DNA from: Rhizobium sp.
Lineage (GTDB): Bacteria > Pseudomonadota > Alphaproteobacteria > Rhizobiales > Rhizobiaceae
DNA: 64,000 nucleotides
Reading direction: 5' to 3'
Assembly (NCBI GenBank): GCA_002796995.1
Contig: PEKW01000003.1
Coordinates: 162,874 to 226,873, forward strand
Shown here: one piece after another, positions 1 to 11,282 of the stretch
Numbering within the stretch: position 1 is the stretch's first letter
How the letters are laid out: each line of letters opens with the position of its first letter
Made by a program: the position numbers and the translations under genes
Notes under the pieces: generated by a model
Databases searched by the model: none
Seen by the model: only the letters and a program-made list of their open reading frames with translations
What the model was told of the DNA's origin: nothing

Positions 1-2
1 TC

Positions 3-539
3 ATCGTCAATGCCGGCGGCAAGCTGGTGCGCCAGGAAGTGCACCTGCGCACGGCGGGCGAAGGCTCGGACTTCAAGCTTCGCGCCGTCAATCTGCTCGG
101 TGGCGAGACCCATACCGACGTGACCATGACGCTCGGTCATGACGTGCCGAACACCACGTCGACGGAAATCGTCCGCAGCGTCGTGTTCGACCGCGCCAGG
201 GGTGTGTTCCAGGGCATGATCCGGGTCGCGCCCGACGCCCAGAAGACCGATGCCCGCATGGCCTGCAACACGCTGCTGATGTCGGACGACGGCGAGTTTT
301 CGGTCAAGCCCGAACTCGAGATCTTCGCCGACGACGTGCAGTGCGCCCATGGCGCGACGGTCACCGACATCGACCACAACCATCTCTACTACCTGATGGC
401 CCGCGGCATTCCGCAGAAGAAGGCGCGCGGCCTGCTGATCAACGCCTTCGTGGCGGAGGTGGTCGAGGAACTGGAAGACGAGGCGCTGGTGGAGGCGCTG
501 GAAGGGATCATCACCGACTGGCTGGACAATCATGGCTGA
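3..539 (+). CDS. sufD: SufD, Fe-S cluster assembly scaffold subunit (C-terminal part)
   Basis: Open at the left edge; the reading frame runs from base 3 to a TGA at 537-539, giving the last 178 residues. The sequence has the beta-helix character of the SufB/SufD core and ends in the typical SufD C-terminal helical part, with motifs such as HGATVTDID and YYLMARGIP. SufD works with SufB and the ATPase SufC as the cytoplasmic SufBCD scaffold that builds Fe-S clusters on sulfur delivered by SufS. SufB is closely related, but the short C-terminal module and the position directly before sufS favour SufD. The stop overlaps the sufS start by 8 bases, so translation is probably coupled. The N-terminal part and upstream suf genes lie outside the window. 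Confidence 0.9.
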   Translation: MVNAGGKLVRQEVHLRTAGEGSDFKLRAVNLLGGETHTDVTMTLGHDVPNTTSTEIVRSVVFDRARGVFQGMIRVAPDAQKTDARMACNTLLMSDDGEFSVKPELEIFADDVQCAHGATVTDIDHNHLYYLMARGIPQKKARGLLINAFVAEVVEELEDEALVEALEGIITDWLDNHG

Positions 540-1776
540 TCATCTCCCCGCACAGCTCGGTTATGACGTCGCGGCGGTGCGCCGCGACTTCCCGATCCTG
601 TCGCGCGAAGTCTATGGCAAGCCGCTCGTCTATCTCGACAATGCCGCCTCGGCGCAGAAGCCGCGACAGGTGATCGACGCCATCAGCCACGCCTATTCCA
701 ACGAATATGCCAACGTCCATCGCGGCCTGCACTTCCTGTCGAATGCCGCGACGGATGCCTATGAAGGCGCGCGCGAAAAGGTGCGCCGTTTCCTGAATGC
801 CGGCTCGACTGACGAACTGGTCTTCACCAAGTCCTCCACCGAGGCGATCAACACGGTCGCCTATGGCTGGGGCATGAACCATATCGGCGAGGGCGACGAG
901 ATCGTCCTGTCGATCATGGAGCATCATTCCAACATCGTGCCCTGGCATTTCCTGCGCGAACGCAAGGGAGCGAAGCTCGTCTGGGCGCCCGTCACCGATG
1001 ACGGCGCCTTCGACCTCGAAGCCTTCGAGAAATGCCTGACCGAGCGCACCAAGCTTGTCGCCATCACGCATATGTCCAACGCGCTCGGCACGGTCGTGCC
1101 GATCAAGGACGTCTGCCGCATCGCCCATGCACGCGGCATTCCGGTCATGGTCGACGGGTCCCAGGGCGCGGTCCACATGCCGGTCGATGTCCAGGATCTG
1201 GATTGCGACTGGTATGCGATCACCGGCCACAAGCTCTACGGCCCGTCGGGCATCGGCGTGCTCTATGGTAAGATGGACCGGTTGAAGGCCATGCAGCCCT
1301 TCATGGGCGGCGGCGAGATGATCGTCGAGGTGACCGAAGACACCGTCACCTACAACGACCCGCCGCACCGTTTCGAAGCCGGCACGCCGCCGATCGTCCA
1401 GGCGATCGGCCTCGGCTATGCGCTCGACTATATCGAGGGCCTCGGCCGCGAGGCGATCGCCGCCCACGAGGAGAGCCTGCGCGCCTATGCCCATGAACGG
1501 CTCTCGGCGATCAATTCGCTCCGGATCATCGGCAATGCGCCGGGCAAGGGGGCGATCTTCTCGTTCGAGCTCGGCGGCATCCACGCCCATGACGTGTCGA
1601 TGCTGATCGACCGTCGCGGCGTCGCCGTGCGCGCCGGTACCCATTGCGCCCAGCCGTTGCTTGCCCGTTTCGGGGTCACCTCGACCTGCCGGGCCTCCTT
1701 CGGTCTTTACAACACCCGTGCGGAAGTCGATGCGCTCGCAGATGCGCTCGACCATGCCCGCACTTTTTTCGCGTAA
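532..1776 (+). CDS. sufS: SufS, group II cysteine desulfurase
   Basis: A 414-residue, full-length aminotransferase class V protein. It removes sulfur from L-cysteine, forming a persulfide that is passed to the SufBCD scaffold. The PLP lysine is visible in TGHKLYGPSG (Lys234) and the persulfide-carrying cysteine in RAGTHCAQPL (Cys372), the short-loop context of group II (SufS/CsdA) enzymes rather than IscS. The N-terminal YLDNAASAQKP and EHHSNIVPW motifs are also family hallmarks. The start overlaps the sufD end by 8 bases, and sufT follows after 10 bases, so the gene sits in one suf operon. Confidence 0.96.
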   Translation: MADHLPAQLGYDVAAVRRDFPILSREVYGKPLVYLDNAASAQKPRQVIDAISHAYSNEYANVHRGLHFLSNAATDAYEGAREKVRRFLNAGSTDELVFTKSSTEAINTVAYGWGMNHIGEGDEIVLSIMEHHSNIVPWHFLRERKGAKLVWAPVTDDGAFDLEAFEKCLTERTKLVAITHMSNALGTVVPIKDVCRIAHARGIPVMVDGSQGAVHMPVDVQDLDCDWYAITGHKLYGPSGIGVLYGKMDRLKAMQPFMGGGEMIVEVTEDTVTYNDPPHRFEAGTPPIVQAIGLGYALDYIEGLGREAIAAHEESLRAYAHERLSAINSLRIIGNAPGKGAIFSFELGGIHAHDVSMLIDRRGVAVRAGTHCAQPLLARFGVTSTCRASFGLYNTRAEVDALADALDHARTFFA

Positions 1777-1786
1777 GGAAACGTCG

Positions 1787-2167
1787 ATGAGCGTGAACGA
1801 AAGCGAACAGAAGCCGGACGTCCGTGAAGGGATCGTCCATACCGCCATTCCGGCCGACGAAGTGGCACGCCTCAGCGACGACATCATCGCCGCGCTGAAG
1901 ACGGTCTACGACCCGGAAATTCCGGCCGACATCTTCGAACTCGGGCTGATCTACAAGATCGACATCGATGACGACCGGATGGTCAAGATCATGATGACGC
2001 TGACGGCGCCCGGCTGCCCGGTGGCCGGCGAGATGCCGGGCTGGGTCGAAAACGCCGTCAGCGCCGTGGAAGGTGTCTCCGGCGTCGAGGTCGAAATGAC
2101 CTTCGATCCGCCGTGGACGCCGGACCGCATGTCGGAAGAAGCCCAGGTCGCCATCGGCTGGTATTGA
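1787..2167 (+). CDS. sufT: SufT-like DUF59 (MIP18) Fe-S assembly protein
   Basis: 126 residues from the ATG at 1787; an open frame extends further upstream inside sufS, but this ATG lies just past the sufS stop and gives the usual family length. The core is a DUF59/MIP18 domain with the signature TVYDPEIPADIFELGLIY near residues 40-58 and the conserved cysteine in TAPGCPVAG. Proteins of this family help mature Fe-S proteins, and in alphaproteobacteria the gene usually lies in the suf operon after sufS, as here. Its exact biochemical role (carrier or targeting factor) is not shown by the sequence. Confidence 0.88.
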   Translation: MSVNESEQKPDVREGIVHTAIPADEVARLSDDIIAALKTVYDPEIPADIFELGLIYKIDIDDDRMVKIMMTLTAPGCPVAGEMPGWVENAVSAVEGVSGVEVEMTFDPPWTPDRMSEEAQVAIGWY

Positions 2168-2243
2168 TAGAAGGCAAGACGGCCACTACATTTGCATGAC
2201 TCGAAGCGCCGGGCCTTGAACCCGGTCGTGACAGGAGAACGAA

Positions 2244-2639
2244 ATGGGCTTTCAGGTGATGACCATGACGGATGCGGCAGCCGCCCGCGTCCGCGCGATC
2301 GTCGGCAACTCCGGACCGGACGCCAAGGGCATCCGCGTCGGGATCAAGAAGGGTGGCTGCGCCGGGATGGAATATACCATCGACCTGGTGACCGAGCCGA
2401 ATCCCAGGGACGACCTGATCGAACGCGACGGCGCGAGCGTCTGGGTCGAGCCCTCGGCCGTGCTTTACCTGCTCGGCACGCAGATGGATTTCGAGACGAC
2501 CACGCTACGCTCGGGCTTCACCTTCACCAATCCCAACCAGACCTCGGCCTGTGGCTGTGGCGAATCGGTCGAGCTGAAGGCCGCCGACCTCGCCGAGCTG
2601 GCGCGCCGCAAGCAGGAAGACGCCGCCGTCGCCGGGTAA
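2244..2639 (+). CDS. sufA: SufA/IscA-type A-type carrier protein
   Basis: 131 residues with the HesB/IscA fold. The three cluster-binding cysteines are present: one in KKGGCAGMEY and two in the C-terminal SACGCGES. Such carriers receive Fe-S clusters from SufBCD and pass them to target enzymes in the cytoplasm. The start is the ATG preceded by a clear ribosome site (ACAGGAGAACGAA) at about 2230-2242. It is the last gene of the suf operon: a strong hairpin terminator follows at 2667. The C-terminal tail after the CGC motif is longer than in E. coli SufA, which is common in rhizobia. Confidence 0.94.
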   Translation: MGFQVMTMTDAAAARVRAIVGNSGPDAKGIRVGIKKGGCAGMEYTIDLVTEPNPRDDLIERDGASVWVEPSAVLYLLGTQMDFETTTLRSGFTFTNPNQTSACGCGESVELKAADLAELARRKQEDAAVAG

Positions 2640-2666
2640 CAATCCGCAGGACGACCGTCAGTGAAC

Positions 2667-2699
2667 AAGGCCCGGTTTGTCGACCGGGCCTTTTGTTTT
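2667..2699 (+). terminator. Rho-independent terminator of the suf operon
   Basis: A 9-bp perfect stem (AAGGCCCGG at 2667-2675 pairing with CCGGGCCTT at 2684-2692), an 8-base loop and a T-rich tail, 28 bases after the sufA stop. Confidence 0.93.
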
Positions 2700-2761
2700 G
2701 CTGCGACTAGGCGGATATGCCGCACGATTTGCGGCCGGCTGGAACTGCGCATTAAAATATG

Positions 2762-2790
2762 TTGAATAGTCGCTGCGCGCCGCATATACT
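2762..2790 (+). promoter_or_regulatory. Sigma-70-type promoter of the lrp gene
   Basis: TTGAAT (2762-2767), a 17-base spacer and TATACT (2785-2790). This is the best match to a housekeeping promoter in the region. The -10 element ends only 6 bases before the ATG at 2797, so the predicted transcript start falls on or next to the start codon. Confidence 0.7.
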
Positions 2791-2796
2791 GCGGCT

Positions 2797-3246
2797 ATGG
2801 ACACGATCGACAAGAAAATCACCGCCTTGCTCGCCGAAGACGCCCGCCGCTCGCTTGCCGATATCGGCGAGGCCGTGGCTCTGTCTCCATCGGCCGTCAA
2901 TGAACGCATCCGCCGGCTGACCGCCTCGGGCGCAATCAAGCGCTTCACCGTCGATGCCGATCACGCAGCACTCGGCCTTTCCGTCACCGCCTTCGTCCTG
3001 GTCGGGCTCGACTACGACACCGGGGAGGAGGCCTTCAAGGTTTTCGTTGCGGCCCATCCTTCCGTTGCGGAATGCCATCACGTTACGGGAGGCTGGTCCT
3101 ACCTGCTCAAGGTGCGCCTGGCCGATCTCGCCGGCGTCGAGGCGTTCCTCGGAGACCTGAAAGCGCGGCGTTTCCTCGCCCGCAGCGAAACCATGATCGC
3201 GCTGTCGACCGCCGTCGAACGCGGCTTCACCCCGGCGGAGGTCTGA
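2797..3246 (+). CDS. Lrp/AsnC family transcriptional regulator
   Basis: 149 residues. The N-terminal winged helix-turn-helix (residues about 4-60, with MDTIDKKITALLAEDAR and LSPSAVNERIRRL) is followed by the RAM ligand-binding domain (about 65-145). Family members bind an amino acid and control transport or catabolic genes. The downstream gene is a LysE-type exporter starting 3 bases after this stop, so the likely job is control of amino-acid export, though the effector is unknown. No ribosome-binding site precedes the ATG and a strong promoter ends 6 bases before it, so the message may be leaderless. The start MDTIDKKI is the canonical family N-terminus. Confidence 0.92.
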   Translation: MDTIDKKITALLAEDARRSLADIGEAVALSPSAVNERIRRLTASGAIKRFTVDADHAALGLSVTAFVLVGLDYDTGEEAFKVFVAAHPSVAECHHVTGGWSYLLKVRLADLAGVEAFLGDLKARRFLARSETMIALSTAVERGFTPAEV

Positions 3247-3249
3247 AGG

Positions 3250-3876
3250 ATGAGCGTCTTCCTGTTCGGCAAGGGCATCCTGCTCGGGCTCGCCATCGCC
3301 GCCCCGCTCGGGCCCATCGGCGCGCTGTGCATTTCCCGCACGCTGGAGCGCGGGTTCTGGGCCGGCGTCGCCGGCGGTCTCGGCACCGCGCTCGCCGACG
3401 GCGCCTATGCGCTGATGGCCGCGGCCGGCTTTGCCGCCTTCGCCGTTCTGCTCGACACGATCTCTTTGCCGTTGCAACTCTTTGGCGGTGCCTTCCTGCT
3501 GTGGCTCGGCTGGAAGAGTTTTCAGCCGAAACCGCCGGCGACTGCGGCCAGGGTTGGCGCGCGGGACCTTTTGAGCACCACCGGCGCCACCTTCCTGCTG
3601 ACCATCACCAACCCGGCCACCATCCTCTCTTTCGCCGCGATCTTCGCCGGGCTGGGCCTGGCATCCGAGGGCGACGGCTGGACGGCTGCGGCCCTCGTCG
3701 CCGGCGTCTTTGCCGGATCGATGATCTGGTGGATCTTTCTCAGCGGCACGGTGGCGCTGCTGCATCATCGCCTGTCGGAAAGCTTTGCCCTCTGGGTGTC
3801 GCGCATCTCCGGCGTCGTGCTGATCGGCTTCGGTCTTGTCGCCATTGCCCTGGGGATTACCGCGCTCGCCTCGTGA
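3250..3876 (+). CDS. LysE/RhtB family amino-acid exporter
   Basis: 208 residues, hydrophobic throughout, with about six predicted membrane segments and the family signature near the N-terminus (GLAIAAPLGPIGALC, residues about 12-26). LysE-type proteins export amino acids such as lysine, threonine or homoserine lactones across the inner membrane; the substrate cannot be told from sequence. An AAGGA ribosome site lies directly before the ATG. It is cotranscribed with the Lrp-type regulator, a common arrangement for this exporter family. Confidence 0.92.
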   Translation: MSVFLFGKGILLGLAIAAPLGPIGALCISRTLERGFWAGVAGGLGTALADGAYALMAAAGFAAFAVLLDTISLPLQLFGGAFLLWLGWKSFQPKPPATAARVGARDLLSTTGATFLLTITNPATILSFAAIFAGLGLASEGDGWTAAALVAGVFAGSMIWWIFLSGTVALLHHRLSESFALWVSRISGVVLIGFGLVAIALGITALAS

Positions 3877-3995
3877 ACCCTACAGCCGACGGCCCGTCTT
3901 CGTCCGTCTCTTGACGATTGACATTGCGGGGCCGCTCCGACGCGCTTCATAATCGCCGCACGCCCGGGCGGCGGAGGAGCATCAGCGGGGGCGGC

Positions 3996-5588
3996 ATGAG
4001 CACGAGGAAGAAGATCGGCTATGCGATTGCATCCGTGGCGGCATTAGCCGTGATCGCCATCGGCCTGATCGTGGCCTCGACGGCCTCGAAGATCGACGGC
4101 ATCTTCAAGGCCAATGAGAGCCTTAAGAGCGAGGGCTATTATCTCTCCGAATTCGAGTTCCAGATGCTCGGCATCGCCTATCATCTGGACCACGGAAGCT
4201 ACCGCCTGGCGCTTTCCCGGCTGGACGCGATGCACCGCAAGATGTCGACACGCGAAGGACTGGTGAAGATCCCTCAATTCGCCAATGCCGACGAGAAACT
4301 GGACTTCTATCTGAACCTGCAGAATCCGCGCACCGGCGCCTTCTATTCGATCGAGGGCGACCCGCCGGTCAGCTATTTCGGCGTCACCGCCAACATGATC
4401 AAGCTCGTCGAGGAGCTCTCGGTGGAGGCGGGACGGCCGTTCCACCTGAAGTATCCGCTGCGGTTCCTGGACGAGATCGACACGCCGGCCAAGCTGAGAC
4501 GCATGATGGACGACGCCGGTTCGGTCGGCTGGATCGGTGCGCGGTTCAAGGCGCCCTATGTCAGCCTGATCGAACTGCGCGACCTCATGGAACAGGACGA
4601 GCGGCTGCATATCTACGGCTTCCGGGACGATGTGAAGCTTGCCTTTCACCAGTGGTTCTACGACCACCAGGATCCGGATACCGGCCTGTGGGGCCCGCTC
4701 GATCGGGCCAGCGGCAAGGTATTGGGTGGCGGCGACGTCGGCGACAGCGGCAAGGTCATCAAGATGTTCGTCGACAACGACGGCAATGACCTGCTTCCGC
4801 AATTCCCGTTGCGATACGTCGACCGGATCTTCGCGTCTTCTCTCGAACAGCTTGCCGAACCCATCCCGACGCGGCTCGACGAACTGCATCGCTGGATCCT
4901 GACCAAGGATCGCGGCTTCCGCTTTCTCACACGTTATCTGTGGAAGAAGGCCCCGGCAGCGGAAAAGGCGCAGGCCCGTGCGCTGATGCTGGATTTCGTC
5001 AGGGTACGGTACGAGCACTATTTCGTCGACACCGACGGCGCCTTCAGCCTCTACCCGGAGGCCGCCCATGCCGATCTCGACGGCACCGGCGAGGCGGTCG
5101 GCATGTACGATTATGTCGGTGCGCTCTCGCCCACCAAGCAGGCGCGCTTGTGGGGCCGGCCGGCGGAAAAAATTGGTGATCTCGGAACGCGGCAGGTCAC
5201 TGTGATCGGACCTGCCGATATCGCCGCCATCGCCGATCGGCCGGATGTGAATTCGCTGCGTTTCTACCGCAGCGAACCGGAAGGCAACTTCCTGAAGCAC
5301 GCGGTGGCTATCTTCTATCCCCGCGAGAGCCACGCGCCCGACCTGGTCGATCTGCTGCCGCGCATCGCCTCCTGGCTCGACGTGACGCCGCAGACCATGG
5401 GCAACTGGATCACCCGGGACAGCATCGCCGAGGAACTCGCGGCCGTGCCGGTCGATGCGGCGCCCTTGCTGCGATCGGACGCAGCGGCCACCCTCGACAC
5501 GGTATTGGAGGGGGAGGGGCACCTCGTCGTCATCGGCTTCGACGCGCTTCAGGTGCCGCGCTACCGGCTGGTGCTGGAGAAGATGTAG
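3996..5588 (+). CDS. Uncharacterised membrane-anchored protein, possible alpha/alpha-toroid fold
   Basis: 530 residues from the ATG at 3996 (an open frame extends to 3918 but has no membrane signal at its start). One hydrophobic segment at about residues 7-28 would anchor it in the inner membrane with the rest in the periplasm. The body carries three spaced blocks, NPRTGAFYSIE, DPDTGLWGPLD and DTDGAFSLYPE, that resemble the turn-and-aromatic repeats of alpha/alpha-toroid proteins (terpenoid-cyclase or glycosidase-like folds). No DxDD cyclase motif or known catalytic set is visible. The gene stands alone between lysE and the minus-strand flgC-like gene. I do not recognise the family and assign no function. 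Confidence 0.75.
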   Translation: MSTRKKIGYAIASVAALAVIAIGLIVASTASKIDGIFKANESLKSEGYYLSEFEFQMLGIAYHLDHGSYRLALSRLDAMHRKMSTREGLVKIPQFANADEKLDFYLNLQNPRTGAFYSIEGDPPVSYFGVTANMIKLVEELSVEAGRPFHLKYPLRFLDEIDTPAKLRRMMDDAGSVGWIGARFKAPYVSLIELRDLMEQDERLHIYGFRDDVKLAFHQWFYDHQDPDTGLWGPLDRASGKVLGGGDVGDSGKVIKMFVDNDGNDLLPQFPLRYVDRIFASSLEQLAEPIPTRLDELHRWILTKDRGFRFLTRYLWKKAPAAEKAQARALMLDFVRVRYEHYFVDTDGAFSLYPEAAHADLDGTGEAVGMYDYVGALSPTKQARLWGRPAEKIGDLGTRQVTVIGPADIAAIADRPDVNSLRFYRSEPEGNFLKHAVAIFYPRESHAPDLVDLLPRIASWLDVTPQTMGNWITRDSIAEELAAVPVDAAPLLRSDAAATLDTVLEGEGHLVVIGFDALQVPRYRLVLEKM

Positions 5589-5657
5589 AGCCGGGGGCAG
5601 TCTGCAGCTCGCAGGAGGAGGAACTGCAGGCTGGGAAGCCCCAGCCTGCCTCCGCGA

Positions 5658-5984
5658 TCAATCCCGCTTGATGCTCAACAGCACGTCCCACATATCGGCA
5701 CCGGTCTCGAACGCGGAAGCATTGGCCTTGAAGCCGATCTCGCTTTCGATCAGCGACACCATTTCCTGGGCCAGATCAACGTTCGACCCCTCGTCGAAGG
5801 TGGCGTCGCCCGAGGGCGACACGGAGGCCCTGACGCCGCCGGCGCCTTCGGTGGAGAAATCGGTCTCCAGTCGGTCATAGCGCGGCGTCATAGCATTGGC
5901 AATATTGTTGGCCGTGGCCGTCGCACGCGTCTGCTGGGCCTGCATGCCCGAGACCGAAATATTCATGACGGCGGAAAGGCTCAT
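5658..5984 (-). CDS. Orphan FlgC-like flagellar rod domain protein
   Basis: 108 residues from the ATG at 5982-5984. The N-terminus has the flagellar basal-body rod motif (SGMQAQQTRATATANNIAN, residues about 13-31). The C-terminus (NVDLAQEMVSLIESEIGFKA) resembles the end of FlgC/FlgG-type axial proteins that pack into coiled bundles. The middle domain is almost missing: FlgC proteins are usually about 135-140 residues. No flagellar gene is near; the neighbours are an unknown membrane protein and a DUF1236 gene. It may be a diverged paralogue of the proximal rod protein or a relic. The open frame continues upstream to 6131, but that stretch lacks any similarity to rod proteins. Confidence 0.72.
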   Translation of the reverse strand: MSLSAVMNISVSGMQAQQTRATATANNIANAMTPRYDRLETDFSTEGAGGVRASVSPSGDATFDEGSNVDLAQEMVSLIESEIGFKANASAFETGADMWDVLLSIKRD

Positions 5985-6166
5985 GATCGCGTCCGGCGCT
6001 TGTGAAGTTCCAGCGTCGAAGCATAGGCACAGCCCGTAAGCGAAGGCTGAAGATCTATGGTTCCTTACGCGTTGAACCGAACGGCGGCCGTGATCCGTTC
6101 CGGCACAAGGCGAGATTGCAGACAGCCGCATGCGGGACGTCGACTTTGTCTGCAGTGCACGACGAG

Positions 6167-6193
6167 GAAAAAACCCGGCGCAGGACGCCGGGT
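6167..6193 (-). terminator. Rho-independent terminator after the DUF1236 gene
   Basis: On the minus strand ACCCGGC, a 7-base loop and GCCGGGT are followed by a run of T (seen as AAAAAA on the plus strand at 6168-6173). It lies 27 bases past the stop of the gene at 6220. Confidence 0.9.
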
Positions 6194-6219
6194 CTCGTCA
6201 TTGATGTCTTTGACAGCCG

Positions 6220-6546
6220 TCACTCGACGATCTGGATGATCTGACGGGTCTGCGGATCGACGATCACGCGGCGTTCGTTGACGACGGTGTAGGAATAGTT
6301 GTCATAGCCGTCCACCGGGTAGAGTTCGACCGGGTCTTCGATCACGCGGCCGATCAGGACGTCGCCCTCGTAGGGCACGGAGCGCACTTCGCGCTGCATC
6401 ACATAGGTCTGGACCGGTGCCGGCACCACGACGGTCGACTGCGTGACGACCGGGTCCTGGCGGATGATGACGGTCTCCTGCGCGTTGGCCGACGCGGTGA
6501 GCGTCATGAGTGCCGCTGCACCGGCGAGGATAAGGGTCTTGCGCAT
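6220..6546 (-). CDS. DUF1236 family secreted protein
   Basis: 108 residues from the ATG at 6544-6546, preceded by the ribosome site CAGGAGAAC. The first 22 residues form a Sec signal peptide (hydrophobic core LILAGAAALMTLT, cleavage after SANA). The mature part is short and ends in the DUF1236 signature with VNERRVIVDPQTRQIIQIV. This small periplasmic family is frequent in rhizobia and its function is not known. It is monocistronic, with its own terminator at 6167-6193. The longer open frame to 6699 runs into the end of gcvP and would lose the signal peptide. Confidence 0.85.
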   Translation of the reverse strand: MRKTLILAGAAALMTLTASANAQETVIIRQDPVVTQSTVVVPAPVQTYVMQREVRSVPYEGDVLIGRVIEDPVELYPVDGYDNYSYTVVNERRVIVDPQTRQIIQIVE

Positions 6547-6634
6547 GTCTGTTCTCCTGTGTTGAACAGGATGAAAACGGGCGTCGGCCCATTCCGTTCC
6601 ATCACAGGGTCTTTCGGCGCGTCTCGATACATGA

Positions 6635-6659
6635 AGAGCGCCGCCAAGGGCGGCGCTCT
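6635..6659 (-). terminator. Hairpin after gcvP, possible weak terminator
   Basis: An 11-bp perfect inverted repeat (6635-6645 with 6649-6659) 20 bases past the gcvP stop. On the minus strand no T run follows, so it may protect the 3' end or be a weak terminator. Confidence 0.45.
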
Positions 6660-6679
6660 CTTGGTGCTTTTTCAGCGGC

Positions 6680-9540
<2,861 letters not shown>

Positions 9541-9544
<4 letters not shown>

Positions 9545-9903
9545 GCGATCAGCTCGTTATAGGCGGCTTCATCGAGAAGGGCGTCGGCATCGGCCACCGT
9601 CTTCAGCTTCAGCTTGAAGAACCAGCCGGCGCCCTGCGGATCGGAATTGACCAGCGACGGGTCGTCGACGATCGCCTGGTTGATCTCGGTGATCTCGCCG
9701 TCGAGCGGGCAGTAGACCTCCGAGGCGGCCTTGACCGATTCGACGGTCGCGGCGTCCGCGCCCTTGTCGAAGGTCGCGCCGACTTCCGGCAGTTCGACGA
9801 AGACCAGGTCGCCCAGCTGTTCGGCGGCATGGGTGGTGATGCCGACGGTGGCGACATCGCCCTCGAGCTTCAGCCATTCGTGTTCAGCGGTGAATTTCAG
9901 CAT
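9541..9903 (-). CDS. gcvH: GcvH, glycine cleavage system H protein
   Basis: 120 residues, the usual length. The lipoylated lysine is in the conserved context [16 protein letters not shown] (about residue 62). The protein shuttles the aminomethyl arm between GcvP, GcvT and dihydrolipoamide dehydrogenase. It overlaps gcvP by 4 bases downstream. Upstream, 168 bases separate it from gcvT, mostly filled by a family B palindromic element. GAGAGGAAC directly before the ATG is a good ribosome site. Confidence 0.98.
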
Positions 9904-9938
9904 GTGATGTTCCTCTCTTGGTGTGGTGCGAGCGATTT

Positions 9939-10054
9939 GCCCCTCACCCTGACCCTCTCCCCGCAGGCGGGGAGAGGGGATCGGGCAGGCGTTTGCGGCA
10001 TGCGTCCTTCTCCCCGTCAGGACGGGGAGAAGGTGGCTGCAGCCGGATGAGGGG
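9939..10054. repeat. Family B palindromic repeat element (gcvT-gcvH gap)
   Basis: A 116-bp element beginning CCCCTCACCCTGACC and ending GCCGGATGAGGGG, with two internal hairpins built on TCTCCCCG...CGGGGAGA. The outer CCCCTCA...TGAGGGG ends are inverted repeats. Further copies or parts lie at 21270, 29741, 33250 and 63923. It sits inside the gcv transcript, so the folded RNA may affect the relative expression of gcvT and gcvH. It resembles rhizobial intergenic mosaic elements; the family name could not be checked. Confidence 0.85.
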
Positions 10055-10071
10055 CAATCTCGGTCATGGGG

Positions 10072-11211
10072 TCAACGTTTGTAGGTCGGGGTGACGAAGG
10101 GCATCGCCGTGACGGTGACGGGCAGGTATTTGCCGCGCACTTCCGCATAGATCCGCGTTCCGGGTTCGGCGTGGCTGGCGGCGACATAGCCCATGGCAAC
10201 CGGCCCCTCGACGCTCGGGCCGAAGCCGCCGGATGTCACTTCGCCCAGTTCCGCCTTGCCCTCGGCATCCGCATAGAGCTTGGCATGGCCGCGCACCGGC
10301 GCCTTGCCCTCGGGCTTGAGACCGACGCGGCGGCGGCTTGTGCCCTTTTCCAGCTCGGACAGGATGCGATCGGCGCCGGGAAAACCGCCGGCGCGGGCGC
10401 CGCCGCTGCGGCGCGCCTTCTGGATCGCCCATTCAAGGCCGGCCTCGATCGGCGAGGTCGTGGTGTCGATGTCGTTGCCGTAGAGGCAGAGACCTGCCTC
10501 GAGACGCAGCGAATCGCGCGCGCCAAGGCCGATCGGCTCGCAGTCCGGATGGGCGAGCAGCGCCTTGGCGACCGCTTCCGCCTTGTCGGCCGGCACCGAG
10601 ATTTCAAATCCGTCCTCGCCGGAATAGCCGGAGCGCGAGACGATGCAGGCGACGCCGTCAAGCGTCACGTCGCGCACGTCCATGAACTTCATCGCGGCGA
10701 CGTCGGCGCCGAGGCTCGACAGCACGACCTGCGACTGTGGACCCTGAAGGGCCAGAAGCGCCCGGTCCTCCAGATAGGTCACGTCGACGCGATCGGAGAG
10801 ATGTTTCTGCATGTGGGCGATGTCGGCCTGCTTGCAGCCGGCATTGACGACGACGAACAGGTGGTCGCCGCGATTGGCGAACATCAGGTCGTCGAGGATG
10901 CCGCCGTTGTCGTCGGTGAAGAACCCGTAGCGCTGACGGCCTTCCTTCAGGCCGAGAATGTCGACCGGCACCAGGCTTTCGAGCGCGAGCGCGGCGTCCT
11001 CATAGGCGCCGGATCTTGCCCGCAGTTCCACCTGGCCCATATGCGAGACGTCGAACAGGCCGCATTTGGCGCGGGTGTGGAGATGCTCCTTCAGCACGCC
11101 GGCCGGATACTGGACGGGCATGTCGTATCCGGCGAAAGGTACCATGCGGGCGCCGAGCGCCACGTGAAGGTCGAAGAGGGGAGTTCTGTGCAGTTCGGCC
11201 GATTCGTCCAA
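10072..11211 (-). CDS. gcvT: GcvT, aminomethyltransferase (T protein)
   Basis: 379 residues. It transfers the methylene group from aminomethyl-GcvH to tetrahydrofolate and releases ammonia. Family motifs are visible: near the N-terminus HVALGARMVPFAGYDMPVQY, then LFDVSHMGQVELRG-like text, the catalytic Asp region, and in the centre SRSGYSGEDGFEI. The C-terminal barrel ends with GYVAASHAEPGTRIYAEVRG. The gene is first in the gcvTHP operon; about 70 bases separate its ATG from the end of a tandem glycine riboswitch. Confidence 0.97.
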   Translation of the reverse strand: MDESAELHRTPLFDLHVALGARMVPFAGYDMPVQYPAGVLKEHLHTRAKCGLFDVSHMGQVELRARSGAYEDAALALESLVPVDILGLKEGRQRYGFFTDDNGGILDDLMFANRGDHLFVVVNAGCKQADIAHMQKHLSDRVDVTYLEDRALLALQGPQSQVVLSSLGADVAAMKFMDVRDVTLDGVACIVSRSGYSGEDGFEISVPADKAEAVAKALLAHPDCEPIGLGARDSLRLEAGLCLYGNDIDTTTSPIEAGLEWAIQKARRSGGARAGGFPGADRILSELEKGTSRRRVGLKPEGKAPVRGHAKLYADAEGKAELGEVTSGGFGPSVEGPVAMGYVAASHAEPGTRIYAEVRGKYLPVTVTAMPFVTPTYKR

Positions 11212-11282
11212 GAAGGCGCCTCCGGTTCTGGGCGCTCGCGCGCCGGCTCAAGGTCTTGGGCACGGGTGTGCCGGTGTCATGA

